This document shows positions 30,345 through 41,074 of a stretch of DNA of 64,000 bases, piece by piece. Position numbers and translations under genes: made by a program. The stretch lies in contig CM075858.1 of the NCBI GenBank assembly GCA_037975125.1, positions 70,766,042-70,830,041 of the forward strand, given 5' to 3'. Origin of the DNA: Latrodectus hesperus (taxonomy: Eukaryota > Arthropoda > Arachnida > Araneae > Theridiidae). The notes beneath the pieces are model-generated. The model did not search any database and had not been told where the DNA came from. It saw nothing but the letters and a program-made list of their open reading frames with translations. How positions within the stretch are numbered: position 1 is the stretch's first letter; the number at the start of each line of letters is the position of its first letter.

Positions 30345-32900
30345 ACGACCTACCAAGAATTTTATTGACACTCCCATTAGCCCTAAATTGCAGTTGGATT
30401 TTATGTCAATGAAAGGCCCTTAAGAGGGACAACAAAGTTTGGATTATGTCAAAAAGAACGTTGCTGTGAGTAATGAAATTAATGCAGATATACCAACGAT
30501 TTAGTGCATTAGTGGTAATGTGAAAAATACTGAATGGTATACAGACATCTTGCTGGGAATAATCTTTTGAGCCGAAGTTGGATATTTACCTCGGAAAATT
30601 GTAATTTGCTATGTAAACTCTAAAAATACTGTGAGCTGATGACAATATTCGCCATTACCCAGTAACAGATTATGCAAATATGGAACAATTAGATAAGAAC
30701 TGTCAGAAAAATATTAATTTAATCAATCATAATGGAATATATCAACAAGCACTGTTACCGTCGTAGAAAATAACCAGCAAGTACTTCCATTCGGAATACT
30801 ATTTCATATCAAACGTTTATTTTTTATGTGATACTGTTAATTGTAATAATATTAGAAATAATGTTAAACTTAAAACTAAAACTGAATTTAATTTCAAAAA
30901 TTTAAAGTAAAATGAAAGTTTTCAAAAATATATCTAAAGTAAAAAAATATTCAAAAAGTTTCTAAGTAGTTTTAAAACCAATTATAAACTAAATCTAAAT
31001 TTCAAATAAAAATCTGTATGTAAATCATTTTATACTGATAATATTTTCTCTGTAATGGTAATGTAAATAATAAATGTTTAAATTATGTTATTGAGAAAAT
31101 GGGTTATATAAAGATGTTAATTCTAATACTGTTTCTGATAGAAATAAAATAACTGGCTCTAATAATGTCTTAAGTACGGATCACCAAAATATTTTTCACA
31201 AAAATTAGAATTCCAACCTAGTACTGGAGTCAAAAGAACTCCTAATGAAAGTCACGTGAACAAGAAATCCTACGATGAAAGATTCTTCAAACCTAAAAAC
31301 AACCACTAGAAATAAAACAAATTTTCTGGAAGATAATAGCATTGACATTAATTATAAATTTAAAACGTTTAATAAAATTATAAGTAATAGTCATGATAAA
31401 AAACAGTTTGAAGAAATAGAATTCTCCTTATATCTGAAAATAACTATAATATATTACTAAAAAATGTAAAATTAATCCAGACAAGACATTTAGTCGCAAA
31501 AGAAGTTGCGAATATTCTAAAGTCTCACATTGTGTTTCAAATATTCTTAGAGAGACAACTAAGCACTTAACGGAGAATAATATTGAATGGTAAATTCTTA
31601 AAAGCTCAACTGAAAACCCATTAAAAATTAATGAAAGGAATATCCAATGCAACCAAACAGAACTATTCAGAGGTAATCGAAGAGTAAGGGCGAGATGTTA
31701 CTTAAATTTAAAAATGAGTCTTCCATCAGAAATAATGAAAATACCAGTTTTATACCAATTTTTTTCATTCAATCCACAATAACGAATAACAAAATTTTAA
31801 ATAAAATTCTTAATTTTCAATTGAATTGATTGTTTATTAAACTAAAATAATTTATTTACTATTTTTCATGTTTGTCTTTTTATTATATAATTATGTGATC
31901 ATTTAACTATTTTTAAGAGTAATTACTAATATCAATGGCAGTTAAAAGTCTAAAATTTAAATTGGAGGAAGATGCCTTTGCCACATTTCAGAATCACTCT
32001 TCCTACTATTTAAGTAGTTACAAACTTCTTTGCTTTCGTCAATCTAAATCGTGGACTTACGTGCTCTCATGAAGTCTTCCGTGGAGAGCCAGAATCTACC
32101 TACAGTCCGCGGGCCCGACGGAAACCTATTTTATTCTACACGTGGGACCATTTCAAGTCACTAGTTACATAAGTGAGACTTAAGATATCGTCATTTATCA
32201 TATGCAATCAGTTTTTGCAATCATCTAATGTTTCTGTCAACTCAAATGTGCTACGCAATTCTACTAAATTAACAATAAGTTGAATTAATGCCACGTAATT
32301 TAGAAAAATGTGCTCCAAAATTTTCAGTGATCTCGATTTACCTTCGGAAGCTGCAGAGACATCATTGATGGATACGGGTGAGGAAATACATATCATAGAG
32401 GGATAAAAATTAATTAATTTAATTATAAACCGAAAATTTTACTGCATCATATGTCACTTGTCTCCATTAGATGGCGGCTCTGAAATAAGTGCATTTTTAA
32501 AAATTTTCCACTACTGGAACTCACAATTATCACATATAAATTTTTATTTCTGGTGAATTCTCATAAGGAATTATATCTGGCACAACTGTCCTGTGATATG
32601 CACATGACTTATTCCTACAAGTATATACATATATTTTGTTGTAAATGCGTATTTCAATGATGATGTTAACCTTATGTGCAGCCAAGACGAAGATGGTAGG
32701 AGCCTACGCTGACACTGTCTAAACACAGAAAATATTAGAGATTGTTTGGAATCCTAAACTGTTTTTTTACGTTTTTTTCTTCTAAAATATAAACATTTCT
32801 ATCTTCAAAAACATGCTCGGATTACATAATCAAGAATTACTGCTAGAATCATCAACATATACAAACTTTTCATATTCCGATAAGTTAAGATGTCTGCAAT
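30345..32900 (+). other. Unassigned region, possibly LINE 5' part
   Basis: No gene is identified with confidence. The plus strand from about 31,100 to 31,700 has locally reduced stop density and is Asn/Lys/Ser-rich, as in the N-terminal ORF1 region of Jockey-like LINEs, and it lies upstream of the clear ORF1 remnant at 32,930. A GC-richer patch at 32,030-32,160 (with CAGTCCGCGGGCCCGACGG) and a frame at 32208-32396 on the minus strand were not assigned. Confidence 0.35.
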
Positions 32901-32929
32901 TTTTTAGTAAATAATTTATGTTTGGTGCT

Positions 32930-33500
32930 TAGATAATGATTAACTTCCATCCTTCCGATAACCTTCATTTATCACCAAACTCTTAAATAAAATTAAAAAT
33001 GATTACTTCTTAATACCTACGGCAAATAGAATACCAGTAAAAATAGAAATAGAATGCTCAGTCATTAATACTCCAGTTGAAGATATTAAGGAAGAATTAA
33101 ATTCTAATGTAACAAAAGTGAGGTAAATTGAAAGATCAAGACACCAAGTCCTACTACAAATGCTTCAAATATAAATAAGTAAAATTTAAAATATTGAAGT
33201 AATATATAAACTAAAAAAAATTATGTTGGTTTGGTCTCTGTTGAATCATTCTGAACTAGGAGCGAAACATTTCAGAACATTTGTCAAGGCTGGAATCAAG
33301 GATTATCTCATTGCCACATTCAACCTAAATTCTTAAAATTTTCAGGTCCCCATCAAACTGTAGATTGTAAAATACTTGTTGAGGAAAATCCAAAATGTGT
33401 ACACTGTAAAGGAGAGTATACTACTAATTATTTAGAATAAGAAAATATCCAAAAATAAAAAATATATTTAATTACAATAGACAATAAATAATCGCAAATC
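32930..33500 (+). pseudogene. LINE ORF1 (gag-like) relic
   Basis: The plus strand reads with frame breaks as the nucleic-acid-binding ORF1 protein of a Jockey-like LINE. Visible pieces are YFLIPTANRIPVKIEIECSV and INTPVEDIKEELNSN near 33000-33110, corresponding to the RNA-binding domain preceding the zinc knuckles. A zinc-knuckle part follows near 33340-33440: PKFLKFSGPHQTVDCKI, then NPKCVHCKGEYTTNYLE. In intact elements the latter is a CCHC motif; here the CxxC (CVHC) and G-E-[HY]-T are seen but the preceding knuckle has lost cysteines. It lies upstream of the RT remnant at 33,770 with most of ORF2 missing in between. Confidence 0.7.
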
Positions 33501-33769
33501 CTTTAAGAAAAGTTTTAGTTATGCACATCCATTAAATTAAAATAATGTAACTGATAAATAAAAAAAATAGTATAAATGCGCATTATATAAGACAACAAAA
33601 TAATAACCAAATTAATTAACATAGAACTAATGAAAATGACTTTGGTAATTTCAGAGAAGAAATAAGATTTTGTAATTTAATAAGTAACATGTTTGGACAA
33701 TATTTTATAAACAAAATTAATAAATAAATTGCAAATCAATAGAGTACCATAAAGCAGTAAATTATGACT

Positions 33770-34385
33770 CTTGTTATTTTTGTTATATATTAATGACCGA
33801 AAACAAGCGAATACAATCTTATTACATCTGCAGGTAATACCACCATTGTAATTAAAAATAAAGAATTTTTGTAAAAAAAAAATGAAATGAACATTTTAAT
33901 AAATTTAGCATCTGTTTTAAAGCAATGAAAATAGAACTAAGCGTAGAAAAATTCTAGACAATAGTTTTCTCTAAAGAAGATAATGTCTCCAATGATATTA
34001 TTTCTAAAATTCAAAACCAAGTCCCTTGGTCAAAAGAAGTTAAAAAACTTACGATAAATTTTATATAAATGACTAACTTAGGAGGCCCATTTTACAAAAA
34101 TTAATTAAAAAACTTAACTCAGCATAGTATGTGTGTTTTAAACACTTTGATAGGATAACAATTAGAACTGAATTTTAAAATAAAATGCTTTAGTATAGGT
34201 CATTGTTTCGACCCATCATCAGCCGCACTTGCCAAATTTATGGAAGACTGTCATTAAGAGATGCTAGAAATAATTCAAAATAAAACTCTAAGGACTATAG
34301 CGTCCGAACTAGATGACATAACACGAGCTAAAGTGCAAAGAGGAGTGAGACAACAACACTAACACCAACTCTTATAATGATATTT
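33770..34385 (+). pseudogene. Jockey-like LINE relic 2 (RT C-terminal part)
   Basis: Frame-shifted plus-strand translation gives the end of a reverse transcriptase. LLYINDRKQANTI is followed by a degenerate active-site region (LITSAGNTTIVIKN, where intact elements have LYADDTTIVIKN). Then come SNDIISKIQNQVPWSKEVKK near 33991, the domain just before the thumb, and MLEIIQNKTLRTIASELDD near 34263, the conserved IQNKTLR thumb motif. The element ends near 34380. Together with the ORF1 relic at 32,930 it may be one internally deleted element. Confidence 0.75.
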
Positions 34386-35121
34386 TTATGTAATTTTAAT
34401 TTTATTTTAAAAATTATACTATTTTGCTTTCAGTTTTCTTTTTCTTTTTTTTTCGGTCATATAAAGCAAGGATATAAAGAAATCACGAATAATAAATTTT
34501 TTTTCTATTTCAAATACATTAATCATTTTTACTATTTTTAAGATACACCAATAATACTGGTGATTGAACTTTTGTTGTGGAGCTCCATAAGACCTAATTC
34601 CTTTTATAAAAATAATGGGGATATTGTACATGTCTTCTCCCAGGCATGTATAAAGCAGGAAACAATCACCTATTAATAGAGCAACAAAACTTACCATACC
34701 AAAACTGCAAAATTCTTATAATTGGTGAACTAAATTCCCACCACCTTGATTGAATTTGTTGTCATCAAAATAAAAATTGCATGCAATAATTAATTCTACT
34801 GAAGACTACCCAAGTAAGCGAGATAAATCTACCTGTTTTTTGTATACATTTGGTTATTTTATTGATTTTATGTTAATTAGAGGTATTGTAAATTTTTGAA
34901 ATATAAAATTACTATCAATATTATTCAAAAAATAAACAAAATATTACTTAAAACTCTAAAAATCCTAAAAGTAGTCCAAAAGTCTAAAGCTTCATTAATG
35001 TCAAAAATAACTACAATGTAGCTAAGATTCCTGATAAAAAAATTTTTGAATACTCCCCACATTAATCTCATTTATATATTCTTTACGTTGTCATTGTAAT
35101 CTTTCCTCTGAAAAATTTGTT

Positions 35122-35137
35122 GGCCCTTAAAAGGGTC
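35122..35137 (-). terminator. Histone-type 3' stem-loop of copy B
   Basis: On the minus strand GACCCTTTTAAGGGCC lies 27 bases past the stop of H4 copy B. It fits the metazoan histone consensus of a 6-bp stem and 4-base pyrimidine/A loop (GGYYYUUHUHARRRCC), with one A-C mismatch at the second pair. About 12-20 bases downstream is CAGAGGAAAGA (35100-35110), a purine-rich element as expected for U7 snRNP binding. This element is cleaved off in mature mRNA, so its presence argues for DNA-based duplication. Confidence 0.75.
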
Positions 35138-35164
35138 TTTTTTGGTGGGGATTATTCAAGGCGT

Positions 35165-35476
35165 TTAACTTCCGAAACCGTATAAAGTATATCCACGACG
35201 TTTCAGAGCATGCACAACATCCACAGCACTTATGGATTTTCATTGCGCATGCATTGCGTAAATAACTGCATCATCTAAAATTTCTTCTAAGAATACTCTT
35301 AGAATATATCTAACATCTCTATAAATGAGATTAGACATGCGTATAACACCACAATTTCTTTCTAAATGCCTGATGGTAGATTTACTAATTCTCTCCTCGC
35401 TATTTCTCAACATTGTATAATATCTCTTTGCACCACCTCTTTCTAATCCCTCACTACCATCACCTGAGAATCCCAT
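35165..35476 (-). pseudogene. Divergent histone H4-like gene, copy B, one in-frame stop
   Basis: Reading the minus strand from ATG at 35476, the frame stays aligned with histone H4 along its whole length: 312 bases, exactly 103 codons plus stop. It begins MGFSGDGSEGLERGGAKRYY, continues through SNLIYRDVRYILRVFLEEIL and DDAVIYAMHAQ, has TGA at codon 79, and then KSISAVDVVHALKRRGYT and LYGFGS followed by TAA. Canonical H4 has arginine at the stop position, so a CGA-to-TGA CpG transition suffices. The histone fold segments (SNLIY, DAVIY, LYGFG) are recognisable, but tail lysines K5, K8, K12 and K20 are D, E, R and T, and K16 is kept. H4 is normally almost invariant, so this is either a pseudogene or the remains of a divergent variant. 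The 3' end has a histone stem-loop. Confidence 0.85.
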
Positions 35477-35820
35477 TTTTCTGTTGTCCTCAAGGAGATG
35501 TGAGTGAAAACAGATATGAGATGCAAAATAGGTCCTAGTCTCTTATTCTAATTGCTCAAAATTAGCCACAAGTAGGCTTAACATCATCCTCCATACATCT
35601 TTTTAGAAGTAATCTCTCACCCTGTCCTTCCATCCCATTATTTTTAATGTTATCAACTCCTGTAAGTATTTACTTTTGTATGTTTAATAGAGTTTTTTCT
35701 TAGTTGCATTGGTCGTTTTTCTTGTTTTATAACTGAAATATATAAATGATACTTAACAATTTGCGTTGTTTTGCTTCAAATAGATAGTACCTTTGTCATT
35801 ACATAACAACGAAATAATTT

Positions 35821-37380
35821 AAAATAATTCAAAATAAAACTCTAAGGACTATAGCACCCGAACTAGATGACATAACACGAGCTAAAGTGCAAAGAGAAGT
35901 GAGACAACAACACTAACACCAACTCTTATGACATTTTTACACAATTTTAATTTTATTTTATGAATTTAACAATTTTGCTTTCAGTTTTCTCTCTTTTTTT
36001 CCATCATATAAAGCAAGTGTATAAAGGAATCATGACTAACAAATTTTTGCCCTTTCAGATGCATTAATCTTTTTTACTAGTTTTAAGATACACCAGTAAT
36101 ACTGGTGATTGAACTTTTATTCTAGAGCTCAATAAAAATTAATTCCACATCTCTCTCCCAAAAATCAAACACACAAAAATACTCAACTCAAATCTCTGGT
36201 GACAGCAGTAAAAGTACCTAAAATAATGAGAATTTTGTAGAAGTCTTCTCCCTGACATGTATAAAGCAGGAATCAATCACCTATTAACAGAGCTACAAAA
36301 TGTACTATGCCTAAACAGCAAAATTCTTATAATTGGAAACTACATTCCCACACACACCACCTTTATATAAGAATGCTTTTATAATAAGTCTAATATCTCT
36401 ATAAATGAGACTAGACATGCGTATAACTCCACCACGTCTTGCTAAACGCTTGATGGCAGATTTACTAATTCTCTCCTCGCTATTTCTTAATATTGCATAA
36501 TATCTCTTCGCCCCACCTCTTTCTAATCCTTCACCCCCGTCACCCGAGAATGCCATTTTTCTGCGGTTCTCAAAGAGATGTGAGTGAAAACGCAAAATAG
36601 TTGCTAGTCTTTTATTCTAATTGCTCAAAATTAGCCATACCTAGGTTTAACTTCATCCTCCAATCATCTTTTCAGAAGTAACCCCTCACCCTCTACTTCC
36701 ATAAAATTTTTCATGTTATCAACTCCAGTAAATATTTAGTTTTGTATGTTTCAGAGATTTTTTCTCAGTTGCATTGGTCATTTTTCTTGTTTTATAACTG
36801 AAATCTGTAAATGATACTTAAAAATTTGGATTGTTTTGCTTCAAATAGATTGTACCTTTGTCATTACATAACATCGAAATAATTTAGTTTCATGACGGCA
36901 AATATTTTGATGCAGAGTTTCAGGAAGAAAGTATAAAATTTACTCTCTTTCTGTTTTATATTGTAAAACGCATAAAGTTGATATTCGGAAGAGAGTTTGT
37001 ACATTTGCAATATAATTATGAGTTTTTCTCAGAAAGTTGCGAACCAACCCTATTCCAAGTCAGTGCTGAATACAAGCCTTAATTGAAATCCAAAGATAAT
37101 TATAGATTACTTTCCGTGAAAAGTAATTATTTTTAATGTATTCCATATTATTTTAAAAATTTAACCTTAATTCTAAATTACATTTTATTTTCCAAAATAT
37201 AGAATATTTGTATATAAAAATATATACGCCCCTGTTTAGATTTAATAATATTTCTTACAAATAGGACACAATATTTATTTACACAATATAAGCACTCCCA
37301 TTTCATTGTGCATTTCATAATATCAGTTATAGGTTATATTTTTGATTATTATAATTCTCTTTATTTACATTATTTAACAA
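35821..37380. repeat. Tandem duplication unit 2 (LINE tail plus truncated H4 copy C)
   Basis: Homologous to unit 1 from 34266, with two visible differences. Unit 2 carries about 70 bases at 36147-36219 that unit 1 lacks (an insertion here or a deletion there). It has also lost the stretch equivalent to about 34755-35283, joining the LINE-side block directly to the middle of the H4-like frame near 36360. Its right end (36890-37380) extends beyond unit 1 and matches the upstream flank of copy A (29,870-30,340). Confidence 0.8.
36366..36556 (-). pseudogene. Divergent histone H4-like gene, copy C, 3' truncated
   Basis: From ATG at 36556 the minus strand reads MAFSGDGGEGLERGGAKRYY, AILRNSEERISKSAIKRLAR and RGGVIRMSSLIYRDIRLII, ending in KAFL at the deletion junction. 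This is codons 1 to about 63 of an H4-like sequence with no stop. It preserves AIKRLARRGGV, nearly identical to H4 AIRRLARRGGV, so it is closer to canonical H4 than copy B in the core. The C-terminal third, stop and stem-loop are deleted, and downstream codons are unrelated. Against copy B I count about 8 synonymous and 16 replacement codon differences; replacements are few in the first 33 codons (about 4) and many after. Confidence 0.85.
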
Positions 37381-37479
37381 ATAAATTCTCTCCTTAGGTA
37401 ATTTTATTCAAAAACATAATTAAAAAAATCTTAACAAATATTAATAATAATTAATAAAATAAGATGCTTCTTAATATGT

Positions 37480-38720
37480 CACTAGAACTACAAAGGTTTA
37501 AAAAGTAAAATTTCGGAGCTAAGAATTTTGTGAATTTTAAATATCCAGATATAATTTTTCTACATCAAAATAAATTGAGTGCAGCAAAAAGCCTTAAAAT
37601 TGCATTTTTTAATTTTTGCTATACACCTTAAATGTAATCTAAATTCAGGGATACAACTATTTATGATGAAAGCAACATACCCCATAAAAAAATGTCAAAC
37701 TCACCACTTAGACTATTAGATGTTACATTAATAGAGATCCAAATTAAAACTTATTTAAATAATGTAATAGGCTCTGTTTATGTTAGAGCCAGCACATTTT
37801 AATATTTACTTTAGATATAGAAAACCTGTTAAATCTAAATAATAAAATAATTTTATCCGAGGATTACAACTGTAAATCTAAGAACTGATGTTGTCCTAAA
37901 GCAAATAGAAACTGTAATCTTCTTTTTAACTTTATTGAAAAAATTAACTTAAATATAATAACACCTGATAGATAAACTAAATTTTATAATATTTTACCAA
38001 ATGTAATTGATTTTGTAAGAACCAGATATTTAAATTTTAATTTCACAACAGATTTTCTTAATGACTTTTAGTCTGATCATAAACCAGTATTGATTGGTTT
38101 TCGTATGAATTTGCCAAATCAGAAAATTAAAAATCATTTAAAAACAATTTGCGACAGGTATCAGGAAAATTTAAATAATAAAATCTTAAACTTTTCACTA
38201 ATTAAGAATATTGCCGACCTGGATAATAGACTTGAGGAATTAATTGACAAAACTATTTATTAAAGAAAAAAGTAGAGCATGATAAACTTGGCAGATAATT
38301 TTAATAGACTAAATGTTAATTAGAAAAGAATTGTATGAATTTAATCAAAATAAATGAAAGTTACCTAGAAAATTTAGATCCCCAAGAAGGCTCTCTTTGA
38401 CTTGTCACACGTAAATTAAAAAGGAAACCAATTTATATATCACCCTTAAAGCTAAATGACGATAGTATAACTAACAAAACCACGTATTCTGAAAAAGTTA
38501 AGGATGAAGAAATAGCGGATAACTTAGAAAATCCTTTTAAAAATATCATGGAAGGAAATAAATTAGTCAACAAGGGAGTAGCAGAAATAGTATAAAATTT
38601 TAATTTTGTTACTTAGATACAAGATCATTACCCCTGGGAATAATGATTAACATTGAAAAATTAAATTATCATGTAGTTAAGTTTCTAAATAAAATTTTTA
38701 ATATGTAAAGATGAACTTTG
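37480..38720 (+). pseudogene. Jockey-like LINE relic 3 (endonuclease and linker)
   Basis: Frame-shifted plus-strand translation recovers an AP-endonuclease-like (EEP) domain of a LINE ORF2, which nicks target DNA to prime reverse transcription. Pieces in order: PDIIFLHQNKLSAAKSLKI near 37540-37600 (intact elements have QE where this has HQ), LRLLDVTLIEIQIKTYLNNV near 37710, GSVYVRAST, EDYNCKSKN near 37860 (normally GDYNAKH), NRNCNLLFNFIEKINLNIIT near 37905-37965, NVIDFVRTRYLNFNFTTDFL and SDHKPVLIGF near 38080. The linker before RT (KDEEIADNLENPFKNIM near 38500) follows. RT itself is absent. Stops and frameshifts show it is inactive. It begins about 100 bases after the H4 copy C flank. Confidence 0.8.
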
Positions 38721-38924
38721 TTTGAAATATTTATCTCTTATCGTTTTTTTAATCGACAAAGGCAACAAACATAAAATATTTATAAGTTAATATCTTTTTC
38801 AAAAAATTAAGCAATCAGTTTCAAATTTAGGAGATATTGGACTATTTTAAAATTAAGTTATTAATGTTTCTCAGGAAAAATTATACAATTCTCTTATACT
38901 TTTCGTAAAATACATTGCTTGTAG

Positions 38925-39745
38925 TGGTTCGGAATCCACTTTAAAGCGTTGGTCCCTGTCTAATTATACCTCTATTTAATTATACCCTATATGAGTAGGT
39001 GCAGAATCCTGTTGAAAAGTCCAATAGTGTCAATTGAAGAGTTTTACGTTCAGGGGCTTCACTATTGGTTCTAAGATAGTATTTTGATAAATTTTTGCCT
39101 TGGTTTTTATTCCTTCATCGCAAAAAGGAACCTTTGTGATTCCTTCACAACTGACACCCCAACAAACCATTACGGAAAGAAAATAATGTGTTCTCTATAC
39201 ACCTTTTTTCTTCACTTTAGCTTTCTGAGCAGACCTTGTATATACGTGAACATTTTGATGGTTGAAAGATTCTTCAACATTAAAAATTTTCTCTTCAATA
39301 AATAGAATTCTTCTGTTGCCATTATGAAGCGCCGTCGCAACAGTACTTTTAACTTAAGGTACCATCGGCCCTCTTATTCATTTGCAAGAAAATGACCAGT
39401 TTTTTTCGATGACCTCTTAGTCTGAGGTCTTCGTTAATTATGCGACACAATGTTCTTTTTGACACGTTCATTTCAGTAGCAAGAAGCGTCTCCTATGGGC
39501 AAGGATTTCAGCGAATTCTCTCTCTTAATGCTTCGATAAGAAGCTGTTGTTCTCATCAAACGTGGACGACCACTTCTACTACGGTTTGCAATGCTGTGTG
39601 CCTCAGAAAATATCTTAATTGTTTGACAAATGAATAGTTTTTTTATTTCTAAATGTTTAAGAGCCTTGAGCATTTCCGAAGGTCTCTTCATTTTTCCATG
39701 CAGAGATATAACAGCTGCACGCTTCGCTTTGACGTTCATTCTATT
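38925..39745 (-). pseudogene. Mariner-like transposase relic
   Basis: From 39739 the minus strand encodes an N-terminal helix-turn-helix (MNVKAKRAAVISLHGKMKRP, SEMLKALKHLEIKKLFICQT) and a GRPR linker (NRSRSGRPRLMRTT). With frame changes it continues through MNVSKRTLCRIINEDLRLR near 39440, the first catalytic block IEEKIFNVEESFNHQNVHVY near 39250-39300, MVCWGVSCEGITKVPFCDEG near 39120-39170, and QQDSAPTH near 39010. The enzyme is a DDE transposase of the Tc1/mariner superfamily. The first catalytic motif is normally TDEK; here it reads IEEK. The domain is cut off before the third catalytic residue, near 38,925, adjacent to the LINE relic. Stops and frameshifts make it dead. The frame at 39440-39637 on the plus strand is a shadow. 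Confidence 0.8.
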
Positions 39746-39944
39746 GAGTTAATAATTTGCTTTTATAAAAAAATAACTGAAACATTTTAAAATGCTCTAA
39801 ATTTTTTTAGATGATCTCTAACGATGAAATCAAAATATTATTTTATCATCTGCTGCGTTTTTATGACAGGAAACGATCTCAAACTTTTGTATCAGAACAT
39901 ATGGCACTATTAAGTATATTAATTTTAAATATTCAATTTTCATG

Positions 39945-40160
<216 letters not shown>

Positions 40161-40166
40161 AGTAAA

Positions 40167-41074
40167 GGGTGATTCTAAATTGTTTTTACAAATTAAGAGG
40201 GAGTGATAGTACCCATCCAAACATAGAATAATTACATAAAAACATTCGGTTTCATTTCACTCTGAGAAGCAGAGAAGAGGAAAATAAAAACGCATCAAGA
40301 ATCTATCACGAATTAAACGTATGCAAATTTCCATAGAGATGAAGTCGCATTTTGTTTTTATTGGTTATCGAAAAATGCCAATCAGAGAAGACGTTGGTCT
40401 TTAAAAATGTGAAATCTGGACAGGTATTTTTGGTGATTAACTGGTAGGCCTTTACATCATGCCAGACAGTTTGACAGGCGCAACATCTACTTGGAACAAG
40501 TGCTTGTCAGTTTATTGCAGGCAGCTTCACTCTCCATTCAGAGAGACATGTGGTTTATGCACGATAGAGCTCCAGCACATTTTTCCATCACAGTTGTAAC
40601 ATTTTGAGTGTCACGATGGATTGGAGGTAGTGGGCTTGTGGCTTGGCCTAATCGCTTACAGGACCTCAACCCACAAGACCTTTTTTTCTGGGGGCACATG
40701 AAATCTTTAGTGTAAGAGACGCCTGTAGACTCAGCTAAATATCTCGTTGCAAGAAATTTTGTTGCTGGGAACAAAACTAATACGGCACCAAGAATCTTGG
40801 AGAAAGTGCGCCAGTCATTCTTTCGAAGGTGTCAACTGTACAACAATACACGTTGTCAACATTTTGAGCATTTTCTGTGAGGTATTTACTAAACGATAAA
40901 CATGTTTCTAAAACTTTTGTTATTGTTCCTTTTCTCACCCAACATTGTCGTAAGTTCAGGTGGGAATTCCTCTTTTCTGCAACTCAGAGTAAAATGCAGC
41001 CCTATGTTCTTATGTAGTTATTGTTTGCCTGGGTGGGTATTATCACCCCTCTTAATTTGTAAAAAAATTTAGAA

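Larger units (their letters stand above)
34266..35820. repeat. Tandem duplication unit 1 (LINE tail plus H4 copy B)
   Basis: The ~1.55 kb from 34266 recurs from 35821. The repeat begins in the LINE tail (AAAATAATTCAAAATAAAAC, then ACTCTAAGGACTATAGC) and runs through a common intervening block (TTGCTTTCAGTTTTC, ACTGGTGATTGAACTTTT, TGTATAAAGCAGGAA) into the H4-like gene and its upstream flank. Unit 1 retains the full H4-like sequence. Because the LINE tail is inside the unit, the LINE insertion preceded the duplication. Confidence 0.85.

Noticed and set aside
38925..38965. tRNA-like GTGGTTCGGAATCCACT
   Set aside because: It resembles a B box with one extra base, but no A box or cloverleaf is present and it lies at the end of the mariner-like relic, so it is probably coincidence.
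39440..39637. 65-codon plus-strand frame
   Set aside because: Antisense of the mariner-like HTH domain encoded at 39473-39739 on the minus strand.
40538..40774. 78-codon minus-strand frame
   Set aside because: Antisense of the mariner-like transposase C-terminal part.
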